64,000 bases of DNA from Ignavibacteriota bacterium (GTDB taxonomy: Bacteria; Bacteroidota; Ignavibacteria; Ignavibacteriales; Melioribacteraceae): NCBI GenBank assembly GCA_016716225.1, contig JADJWT010000001.1, forward strand, positions 3,978,501 through 4,042,500, written 5' to 3'. A model generated the notes under the pieces. It saw only the letters and a list, made by a program, of their open reading frames with translations. It was not told the origin of the DNA and did no database searches. Positions within the stretch are counted from its first letter, which is position 1. Every line of letters begins with the position of its first letter. Made by a program: the position numbers and the translations under genes. This document shows, in pieces, positions 54,001 through 60,414 of the stretch.

Positions 54001-54384
54001 TGAATATTTCTTGTCATATTCTAAAATGTTTTCCGGAAAATGAAATTCATTTATTTCTATTAAACAAAATTCGGGTGAAAAAAATATTACCTCATTCTCC
54101 TTTTCAATTTGAATTACATATCCATTTGCGTTTGGAGATTCTTTCCATTTGAAAAATGGTGTTATAGTATTAATTGTATAAAATGAATCAGAACTTGGGA
54201 AAAATAATTGCGGAGTTTTTAATCTTGTGGAATCTGTTAAAATATTATTTTCGGATTCTTTAATATTTTTTTTTGTTTGCGGATAATTAATTGAGAATAA
54301 AAAAAAAGTTAAGATTAGAAATAATTTTTGAAAATTTCTAAAATGTAAAAAAAACGATATATTTTTTTTGCAAAAAATTCTCAA
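51088..54384 (-). CDS. Outer-membrane usher-like protein of a chaperone-usher system
   Basis: A 1098-residue protein with an N-terminal signal/anchor (about 17-32). Two fibronectin type III-like domains (about 56-150 and 165-265) come first, which ordinary ushers lack. Then comes a small domain (DEMIVAKYKNNVVYLPLIEI, ~295-400) and a barrel-like body. Residues 510-630 match the usher middle region: LGNVNTFGLQSYDLKGISV, VEIYQSNEIIEITEADENGNY, PLSYGTTILEIKQYGPNGET and a PKGELDYSFNFGK. Near the C-terminus, RFYLDQNNNNIFDENE and a Cna_B-like VRTMSDGSFYYYGLAPGKY match the C-terminal domains of archaic-type ushers. The start is TTG overlapping the chaperone's TGA. Assignment rests on these motifs plus the neighbours. 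Confidence 0.7.
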   Translation of the reverse strand: MRIFCKKNISFFLHFRNFQKLFLILTFFLFSINYPQTKKNIKESENNILTDSTRLKTPQLFFPSSDSFYTINTITPFFKWKESPNANGYVIQIEKENEVIFFSPEFCLIEINEFHFPENILEYDKKYSIKIKAYNKTNWSEFSKTTFFIIKSENKKLPKVEKNILLPPAIISKNNLIIDSKNSENKNSSLIWNKNPNAELYEIVIEGINTSRILGEEYIQIHKEELSDTNFILKQNMLSNFNNYRWKLRSKIGNDWSSFTYYFYFKIQSEIEEKQFNEIAEDLILRFKHAGFIDEMIVAKYKNNVVYLPLIEILTILQINHNSDSEFEKISAQSLSEGKNFNSIDFEDFVQIKNDEKIFFLKNDFIKTELEIFVKKELAENLINGKFEISLRNLEVKFTAPIQLPMVERFINQQKFSHNKNQLIEVNYPIKFDRERNNFTGGFLDYALTSNFIKNENPFYNFDFGLGNEIFGGDFQLTTNYSLFQNNFYNNQAEYKWRYAILNNRKISNITLGNVNTFGLQSYDLKGISVSNEPLELRRLHGTHKIIEKTKPFWKVEIYQSNEIIEITEADENGNYNFDIPLSYGTTILEIKQYGPNGETKFERKLYQIPTTQIPKGELDYSFNFGKLISIDEYLLQANSAYGLTDRITTQIGTDLFFDDFKNSSIYSKTSARFFDSYIANLNIAPNAFYEFEINSVFSDLANFNIGTKIFEKNEKFNPTNINNEIDGNIFLPISLGESMLSIFAKGRRTAASDLNRYDFSIRTFYDYENISPSLEYNYYKISNSDFASQYLNLRLNYSFFIPSNIFGGNIIDSRIYYNINRSKFESFNISFASTIFQNYRIQLTHSINFISKFTDTQFRFVFDLPFLRSNTNISKSVFSQSIYGSLNYNSVFNQIDFHNRGMVGRSASAIRFYLDQNNNNIFDENEKLINDMDVAVNSVSNKKNIEAGKIILNDLESYTKYDLKLIDRKNKNPLWFPVIDKFSFISDPNQYKEINIPFYEAAVINGFVFKNVGKEKIPIEGISILLKKENSEEIIKVRTMSDGSFYYYGLAPGKYLIYLDEKQLEKIKLKSNPEKFEKEIFSINSDKVNEDFVFTIK

Positions 54385-55199
54385 GGAATAGTAAACTCAA
54401 AACTATTTGAAATATCATTTGGCGGAACCAATTTACTTTCCGGAATATCTTCTTTTTCATTAAACTTAATTAATAATTTTGCGGTGTAATTTCCCGAAAG
54501 AAATTTCTCCTTTGGTAAAATATAATTTCTTACAATATTGTAATAAACTGAAATATAATCTTGTTCTTCTAATATTATTTCTCCTTTGGAATTTGTAACA
54601 GAAAGATTAAAATTTCCATAATATGGAGAATTTCCCAATTGATTTATTTTATATAAAAGTTGAAATGTTTCTGTAGAATCTTTTATTATTTTTGCATTTT
54701 CTATTTGTAAATCTGTAAAGACAGAATCCGTTCTGTAAATTGCGGTTGTAACTTGATTTAGTACAAATTTAAGTTTTGCAGTTACACCGGTTCCATCACT
54801 TGTTGTTGTATCATTATTTGTTGGAGTTGAAGAAGTTACAATTCTTGTCCAATAAGTTCCCTTTTCAACATTTTGTGGAGGTTTAATCATTAAACGGATT
54901 GTTTGTCGCTCTTTTGAATTCAGCACAAATTTTTTAGGAAATGCTGTTATCCAATTATTTAATGAAGGATATTCCTCGTTCGGATTTTCTAAATATTTCA
55001 TCGTTCTGTTTCCAAGTGAATCAGAAATCGGAAATCCGAAAATGAAAGAAATTGTAATTTCATACGGATCAAAAGATTCGTTTTGCACAATCATACTTCC
55101 GAATTTATTATTTTCATCCATGTAAACAACATAAGGTGAAATTATTACTTGTGCATAAATCGGTAAAGAAAATAAAAATATCAGAAAAAATTTTTTCAT
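54381..55199 (-). CDS. PapD-like periplasmic fimbrial chaperone
   Basis: A 272-residue protein with a signal peptide (MKKFFLIFLFSLPIYAQ) and two immunoglobulin-like domains. The N-terminal domain has VVYMDENNKFGSMIVQNES (strand region ending in the conserved PF-like turn) and FPKKFVLNSKERQTIRLMI followed by KGTYWTRIVTSS, the P..f.l.pg..q.iRl...eGtY(W)R pattern of pilus chaperones. The family donates a strand to unfinished pilin subunits and brings them to the usher. It overlaps both neighbours (ATGA with the upstream subunit-like gene, TTGA with the usher). Confidence 0.75.
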   Translation of the reverse strand: MKKFFLIFLFSLPIYAQVIISPYVVYMDENNKFGSMIVQNESFDPYEITISFIFGFPISDSLGNRTMKYLENPNEEYPSLNNWITAFPKKFVLNSKERQTIRLMIKPPQNVEKGTYWTRIVTSSTPTNNDTTTSDGTGVTAKLKFVLNQVTTAIYRTDSVFTDLQIENAKIIKDSTETFQLLYKINQLGNSPYYGNFNLSVTNSKGEIILEEQDYISVYYNIVRNYILPKEKFLSGNYTAKLLIKFNEKEDIPESKLVPPNDISNSFEFTIP

Positions 55200-55660
55200 A
55201 AAAACTCAATTGTTAAAGTTATTGATCCGTTGTAATTTCCGGGACTTATTCCGGAATTTGATGAAATACTTCCGCCAAGCCAAATGTAAATCGGAATATA
55301 AAAAAGTGCGTTTCTTATTTCCAAAGGTGAATTTGGGTTAAAAATAGTTCTACCACTTTGTCTGTTATAACGCGACCAAGCACCGCTGTTACTTGCAAAT
55401 TTTATTGGAATTGTATGAATTCCGTTTGTTAAAAAACTTGGGAGTTTAAAAGTTACCAACAAATCTGCTCTTATAAATTTATTATGATAAAAGTAAAACT
55501 GCGCCGCTCTTTCATCTGAATTTAAAATTGTTTCTGTGTATCCAATAAAAATATCGCCAAACTCCAAATCATTGTATTTATAAGTTACAATTGATTGGGA
55601 ATTAACTTCAGCAAATACAATTACAAATAAAATGAAAAAGTATGATTTTGCTTCTTTCAT
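55196..55660 (-). CDS. Exported fimbrial subunit-like protein (DUF4402-like, divergent)
   Basis: A 154-residue secreted protein. After the signal peptide it shows YKYNDLEFGDIFIGYTET, like the LdFGdi...G start of the DUF4402 subunits upstream, and it ends IWLGGSISSNSGISPGNYNGSITLTIEF, the same closing strand pattern (GG.i......pG.Y.G...ltv.y). It ends in Leu rather than Tyr. Its place directly before the chaperone, with a 4-bp overlap, suggests a tip or adaptor subunit. Confidence 0.6.
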   Translation of the reverse strand: MKEAKSYFFILFVIVFAEVNSQSIVTYKYNDLEFGDIFIGYTETILNSDERAAQFYFYHNKFIRADLLVTFKLPSFLTNGIHTIPIKFASNSGAWSRYNRQSGRTIFNPNSPLEIRNALFYIPIYIWLGGSISSNSGISPGNYNGSITLTIEFL

Positions 55661-55816
55661 AAATCAATTTTTTGGTATTTCAAATTAGATAATTTTTAAA
55701 TTATTTACAAAAATAATATGTTGAAAAACAATCAGTTAGCGGATTTAATTGAAGTAATCTTTAAAGATTGGGAAATTGAAGTTTTATTTTGATTCAGTGA
55801 ATTTCAATACGTTGAA

Positions 55817-56197
55817 TTAATAAATTACGGTAACAAATAATTCCTTTTGTAAATCATAATTATTTTTTAAAAAAGTTTTTTGATTTCTTTCAACAATTTT
55901 CGAAGAAATTTCTGAATTGGGGAAAAGCTTTAATTTTTGCGAATTTTCTTTAATCGAATTATAAATTACTCTATCATTATAGTTGATTAAAATATTTCTT
56001 TTTTTCAAAAAATCATCACTTGAGAAAATAAATTTCTCCGAATTTTCTCCATTTTTAATAAAATTTTCGGAAGTTAATAAATTACTTTTTACCAACTTTA
56101 TTCTTATTTCAACATTTGCAGATTGCATAGATTGACAAAATATATTTGCTGAAACAAATAAAAAAAGAATTATCAATATTTTTGAATATTTCTGCAA
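55817..56197 (-). CDS. Short exported protein of the fimbrial operon, possible degenerate subunit
   Basis: A 126-residue protein with a signal peptide (ILIILFLFVSANIFCQ). The next stretch SANVEIRIKLVKSN matches the N-terminal strand of the DUF4402 proteins (NATVDINISLNNG), and the final ELFVTVIY matches their terminal strand. The middle is Lys/Asn/Ser-rich and has no recognisable beta-sandwich motifs. It may be a divergent subunit or a terminator/anchor protein of the fibre. Confidence 0.5.
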   Translation of the reverse strand: MQKYSKILIILFLFVSANIFCQSMQSANVEIRIKLVKSNLLTSENFIKNGENSEKFIFSSDDFLKKRNILINYNDRVIYNSIKENSQKLKLFPNSEISSKIVERNQKTFLKNNYDLQKELFVTVIY

Positions 56198-56271
56198 TGT
56201 AAATTTTAATGTGATTGAAGTTTTTCAAATTATCGAATTTTCAAACAAAATTGTTTATTGCAAATCACAAA

Positions 56272-56766
56272 TTAGTAAGTAACGGAAAGTATAAATAGTC
56301 CCACATAATCGCCAATTTCTTGTTTTGGATTTATTGTAATTTCGCCGCCAACGTAAATTTGCAGCTCGCCAATAAGTCCGTTTTGAATTAACGGTAGTGA
56401 AATTCCATCAAAAATTTGCTTTGCATTTTTTGCTTCTAAAGTTGGAATGAAAGTTAGAGTTCCTAATTTTCCTCCATATTTTGAAACCCATTCATAATTT
56501 GTAAGTTGAACTGAGCTGAATCTGATTGTAACATTTTTCCCAGGGTGACCGGTTACAATAAATTGTTTCCCTAAATTTGGTTTAATTCTTTCGGTAAAAG
56601 TGCTTCCGGTTAGAATAATTTCCCCAAAGTCTAATTCTCCGCTTCCGGATTTAATTGATAAAGGTTGAATAAGATTTGCAGTTGCGTTTCCGCTAATGTA
56701 ACCGGATTGTTGCGCAAAAAAGGATTTTGTTAATAGAATTATAATTACTATGAATAATTTTTTCAT
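56272..56766 (-). CDS. DUF4402 fimbrial subunit-like protein
   Basis: A 164-residue secreted protein. A signal peptide precedes SGYISGNATANLIQPLSIKSG, GELDFGEIILTGSTF, FIVTGHPGKNVTIRFSS and a final VGGEITINPKQEIGDYVG...LSVTY, which is the DUF4402 order. The protein ends in Tyr at the end of an alternating strand, like chaperone-recognised pilins. It is the first gene after the internal terminator of the operon and 75 bp before the short subunit-like gene. Confidence 0.7.
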   Translation of the reverse strand: MKKLFIVIIILLTKSFFAQQSGYISGNATANLIQPLSIKSGSGELDFGEIILTGSTFTERIKPNLGKQFIVTGHPGKNVTIRFSSVQLTNYEWVSKYGGKLGTLTFIPTLEAKNAKQIFDGISLPLIQNGLIGELQIYVGGEITINPKQEIGDYVGLFILSVTY

Positions 56767-56804
56767 AGTAAAAAATAGGCATAGATTTGAAATTTTTAAA
56801 GATT

Positions 56805-56850
56805 AAAAAAAAATGGCGTTAGATTTCAATTTTCTTATTATCTAACGCCA
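56805..56850 (-). terminator. Internal terminator of the fimbrial operon
   Basis: On the minus strand TGGCGTTAGA...TCTAACGCCA (10-bp arms, 17-nt loop) is followed by TTTTTTTTT. It separates the two promoter-proximal subunit genes from the rest of the operon and probably lowers expression of chaperone and usher relative to subunits. Confidence 0.85.
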
Positions 56851-57008
56851 CTGAGGACCCATGAGGATGTTAAAATTAAATTCTTATCAATTATCGGTAC
56901 AAAATTTAAAAACTTTAATTTTATTCTGATTCAATATCTAAATAAATTATTATAAAAAACTTTAATTCATCTAAAAAGAAAATATCTAATTTAAATAACA
57001 AAGTTTCC

Positions 57009-57530
57009 TCAATATTCTACTGTTAATGAAAATGTTCCGTTATAATCTCCATACGGCTGATTACTATTTATTGTCAAATTTCCGCCAATCCAGATATATA
57101 ATTTTCCTAAAGGATTAGTGTTACTTAATCTAACTCTTGAATCATTTCCTAAATTAGTTGCACCGATATAATTAATATTTCCGTTTGTGTGTCGTGCAAC
57201 AGTTCTAAATCTGATTGTTCCATTTGTTCCGCCATTTATATTTACCCAATTATAATTATTCAAATATACATTTCTGGAATAAGAAACTGTAACATATCTG
57301 CGTCTAAATCCGGTTACTTCGTATTCAATTCCAGATTCCGGTATTTTTGATAAAGTTAAATTATTGCCAGTATATATTATTTCACCAAAATCTAAATCAC
57401 CCTTAATTTTATTTAAAGCCAATCCATTATTTAGTGAAATGTTAATATCTACAGTTGCATTAAAATTAGATTGTGCAAATAATTTGCATGAAGATATCAT
57501 TATTAAAAGAACAAATATATTTTTTAACAT
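57009..57530 (-). CDS. DUF4402 fimbrial subunit-like protein
   Basis: A 173-residue secreted protein with signal peptide MLKNIFVLLIMISSCKLFAQ. It has FNATVDINISLNNGLALNKIKGDLDFGEIIYTG (first strand region, quoted: NATVDINISLNNG), a central YEVTGFRRRYVTVSYSR, and a final IWIGGNLTINSNQPYGDY...SLTVEY. It is the second gene of the operon, between the putative major subunit and the internal terminator, 50 bp downstream of the former. Confidence 0.72.
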   Translation of the reverse strand: MLKNIFVLLIMISSCKLFAQSNFNATVDINISLNNGLALNKIKGDLDFGEIIYTGNNLTLSKIPESGIEYEVTGFRRRYVTVSYSRNVYLNNYNWVNINGGTNGTIRFRTVARHTNGNINYIGATNLGNDSRVRLSNTNPLGKLYIWIGGNLTINSNQPYGDYNGTFSLTVEY

Positions 57531-57580
57531 TTAAGTTCAAAAAAGTTTTGGGAATAATCTTGTTATTCCCGTTTAAAGTT

Positions 57581-58063
57581 TTAGTAAGCAACAGTAACTG
57601 TTAAACTACCACCATAGATACCAGCAGGAGCATCTGCTGGAACTGCAATACTGCCACTTAACCATAAATTAAGCTCACCATTTAAACCAAGAGTTTCTGA
57701 AGCTAAAACGCTTATTCCACCAGTTGGTGAATCAGATTCACCAGTTTGTGTAAATGACGGAGTAAAGGTTAGACTATTTAATCCACTAATTAAACTAAGT
57801 GTACTTGGGAAACCTATATTAACTGTAGCTCCACTGTGACCAGATATAAGAAAATTTACAACATTTGTTGGACTAATTACTTGAGCAGATGATGTAACAA
57901 CAGCTTCATCAAATTGTAATGCACCTGTTACATTTGTAATTGTTAGTCCCTTTTTCAAGCTTATTTGAACATTTGATGATGCATTACCAGAACTTTGAGC
58001 AAACATCACACTTGTTGAAAAAATAAGTGCAACTAAAACAATAAGATATTTTTTTAAGTACAT
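57581..58063 (-). CDS. DUF4402 protein, putative major fimbrial subunit
   Basis: A 160-residue secreted protein with a signal peptide ending SVMFAQ. It shows NASSNVQISLKKGLTITNVTG, LQFDEAVVTSS, FLISGHSGATVNIGFPST, and the closing NLWLSGSIAVPADAPAG...LTVTVAY. It is the first gene of the operon with its own GGGAG ribosome site and a CRP-like site upstream. Its codons (many GCA, GGA, CCA, ACT) are less AT-skewed than those of its neighbours, which suggests strong expression. All this fits the main fibre subunit; polymerisation is inferred. Confidence 0.75.
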   Translation of the reverse strand: MYLKKYLIVLVALIFSTSVMFAQSSGNASSNVQISLKKGLTITNVTGALQFDEAVVTSSAQVISPTNVVNFLISGHSGATVNIGFPSTLSLISGLNSLTFTPSFTQTGESDSPTGGISVLASETLGLNGELNLWLSGSIAVPADAPAGIYGGSLTVTVAY

Positions 58064-58116
58064 TTAATACTCCCTTTTGATTTGTTGAAATTAATTTTTG
58101 ATATAAAAATTCAAAG

Positions 58117-58132
58117 TGTGTGCCAGATCACA
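58117..58132. promoter_or_regulatory. CRP-like site upstream of the fimbrial operon
   Basis: TGTGT-GCCAGA-TCACA (minus strand TGTGA-TCTGGC-ACACA) has 9 of 10 consensus positions, centred 61 bp upstream of the first subunit gene. Confidence 0.5.
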
Positions 58133-58481
58133 TTATTGCTAATTTCTACATAATCTTAATAATTTATAGGAGTTGGATTTTCCTGCTGTTTCAAATTGCT
58201 GTGGATATTCTTTTCTGTATTTTATTGGGACATTTATATACTTTGATTTTATCTTGCTTAAATATTTTTTTTCTAGTTGAAGATGAATTTTAAAAATTAT
58301 TACTTTCACAATTATCATAAGTAATATAATTTTGATTTGTTAATAGTTATGAACGGTTGAATTTTCAACAAAGAAATATCGTGATAAGAAGTGTTTAGAT
58401 TTAACAATTCATAAATTTCAAAAAGTAAAAATTTTTTTCGATTGATAATTTTAAATTATTCTTTAATAAAATTGGAAACTT
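58133..58481. other. Intergenic region between fimbrial operon and xdhC-like gene
   Basis: About 350 bp of AT-rich DNA between divergent genes. I see no ORF with a good ribosome site, no tRNA-like fold and no clear repeat. It must hold the divergent promoters, but no consensus hexamer pair stands out. Confidence 0.5.
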
Positions 58482-59441
58482 ATGAAAGAAGTTGATTTAT
58501 GGATTTTTATTTACAACAAATTAAATAGAAATATAAAAGTTAATTTGTTAATTGTTGCAGATTCAAGTCTATCTTCACCGGGAAAATCCGGATTTAAAAT
58601 GGCAATTTCCGAAGATGTTGAAACTTATGGAACAATCGGCGGCGGAATTATGGAATTTGATATTTTAAATGAAATTCGCGGAACATTAAATCTTGCAGAA
58701 CCGGTTAACTTTATAAGAAAGTTACATCACAGCAAAACAAAGGATGGACATTCTTCCGGATTAATTTGCGGAGGTACTCAAACTTTAATTGTTCAAACTT
58801 TAACAATAGAGTATAGAGATTTAGTAAAAAATATTATTGATAATCTCGAAGAACAAATAAATGGAATTTTACGTTTAAATCCATTTGGACTTGATTACAC
58901 CGCAAGAAAGGAAAATGAAAAAGATATAAATTTATTTTATGAAGATGAACAAAATTGGCAGTACGAAGAAAACATTGGTTTATTAAATACAGTTTACATT
59001 ATCGGCGGAGGTCATGTTGGATTAGCTGTTTCACGAGTTATGGCAACTTTAGATTTTTACATTGTAACTTTTGATCAAAGAGATGATATAATTACAATGA
59101 AACAAAATACATTTGCAAATAAAAAAATTATTACAAAATATGAAGATGTAAATAAGTTTATTAGAGAATCAAAAAAATCTTATGCTGTAATTGTAACACC
59201 AAATCACGATGGAGATAAAGAGGCACTAAAATCAATTATCGGATTAAATCTTAAATATATTGGTCTGATGGGAAGTGATAAAAAATCAAAAAGTATTTTT
59301 ACACATTTGGAATCTGAGGGGATTAACAGAGAACTTTTTAAAAAAGTTAATACACCGGTAGGTTTAGAAATAAATGCAGAATCTCCGGAAGAAATTGCAA
59401 TTAGTATTGCGGCGGAAATTATCAAAATTAAAAACTACTAA
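58482..59441 (+). CDS. XdhC/CoxI-family protein
   Basis: A 319-residue protein of the XdhC family, which inserts or matures the molybdenum cofactor of xanthine-dehydrogenase-type enzymes. The N-terminal XdhC_CoxI domain has SSPGKSGFKMAISED and GTIGGGIMEFDI; a Rossmann domain has VYIIGGGHVGLAVS (171-184), and the C-terminal LMGSDKKSKSIF ... PVGLEINAESPEEIAISI pattern is complete. No molybdenum hydroxylase genes are in the window, so the partner enzyme lies elsewhere. Confidence 0.88.
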   Translation: MKEVDLWIFIYNKLNRNIKVNLLIVADSSLSSPGKSGFKMAISEDVETYGTIGGGIMEFDILNEIRGTLNLAEPVNFIRKLHHSKTKDGHSSGLICGGTQTLIVQTLTIEYRDLVKNIIDNLEEQINGILRLNPFGLDYTARKENEKDINLFYEDEQNWQYEENIGLLNTVYIIGGGHVGLAVSRVMATLDFYIVTFDQRDDIITMKQNTFANKKIITKYEDVNKFIRESKKSYAVIVTPNHDGDKEALKSIIGLNLKYIGLMGSDKKSKSIFTHLESEGINRELFKKVNTPVGLEINAESPEEIAISIAAEIIKIKNY

Positions 59442-59510
59442 TTTTATTTAAGAGAAAATATCACATATTTTAAGTTTTCTTTTGTAAGAAAATTAATCTT
59501 GTTAGGACTT

Positions 59511-60413
59511 ATGAATAAAATTTTAATTACCGGTGCAAGTGGCCTCATTGGAAGTGAGTTATCTGATTTTCTTTTACAAAAGAATTACGAAATTGTAAAA
59601 CTTGTACGCACTAAAAATAATATCCCAAACATATTCCTTTGGGATATTGAAAAAAGTTTTATTGAAAATGGAGCTTTGGAAAATATTGATTACGTCATTC
59701 ACCTTTCCGGAGCCGGTATTGGCGATAAACGTTGGACTGAAAAAAGAAAAAAAGAAATTATTGATAGCAGAATTAAGTCTACTGAATTATTATTCAATAG
59801 TTTTTCCAAAATGAAAATTAAACCAAAGGCAATTATATCAGCTTCAGCTGTAGGATATTATGGAGCAATTACTTCTGATAAAACATTTAATGAAGACGAT
59901 CCGCCGGCAAATGATTTTCTTGGAAATGTTTGTAAATTATGGGAAGATTCAGTTAATAAATTTGATGAACTTGGAATGAGAACAGTTAAACTCAGATTGG
60001 GCGTAATTCTTTCTAATAATGGTGGAGCCCTCAAAAAAATGCTACTGCCCGTAAAATTAGGAATGAGCTCTGGTTTAGGAAACGGAAATCAGTATATGCC
60101 CTGGATTCATATACAAGATGTATTAAGTATTTTTTTACATTGCATTGAAAATGAAAATATTAATGGAGCTTACAACGTTACAGCGCCTTTCTCGGTTACA
60201 AATAAAATATTTATAAAAAATTTAGCACAAGTTTTTAATAAGCCATTCTTTATGCCAAATGTACCATCATTTATAATGAAACTTTTGTTTGGTGAAATGG
60301 CAAACATAATTTTATATGGAAGTAAAGTTTCATCACAAAAAATAATTGATGCGGGATATAAATTTAAATTTCCGGAATTGGGAATGGCATTGCTGGATTT
60401 ATTTAAGAAATAA
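59511..60413 (+). CDS. TIGR01777 family NAD-dependent epimerase (SDR39U1-like)
   Basis: A 300-residue atypical short-chain dehydrogenase. ILITGASGLIGSELSDFL is the nucleotide motif, YVIHLSGAGIGDKRW follows, and SASAVGYYGAITSDK and KLRLGVILSNNGGALKKMLLP are characteristic of the TIGR01777/SDR39U1 group; a DUF1731 tail ends the protein. The substrate is not known for this family. The frame extends four codons to a TTG, but this ATG with AGGA upstream is better. It converges on the amidase gene with one base between. Confidence 0.88.
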   Translation: MNKILITGASGLIGSELSDFLLQKNYEIVKLVRTKNNIPNIFLWDIEKSFIENGALENIDYVIHLSGAGIGDKRWTEKRKKEIIDSRIKSTELLFNSFSKMKIKPKAIISASAVGYYGAITSDKTFNEDDPPANDFLGNVCKLWEDSVNKFDELGMRTVKLRLGVILSNNGGALKKMLLPVKLGMSSGLGNGNQYMPWIHIQDVLSIFLHCIENENINGAYNVTAPFSVTNKIFIKNLAQVFNKPFFMPNVPSFIMKLLFGEMANIILYGSKVSSQKIIDAGYKFKFPELGMALLDLFKK

Positions 60414-60414
60414 A

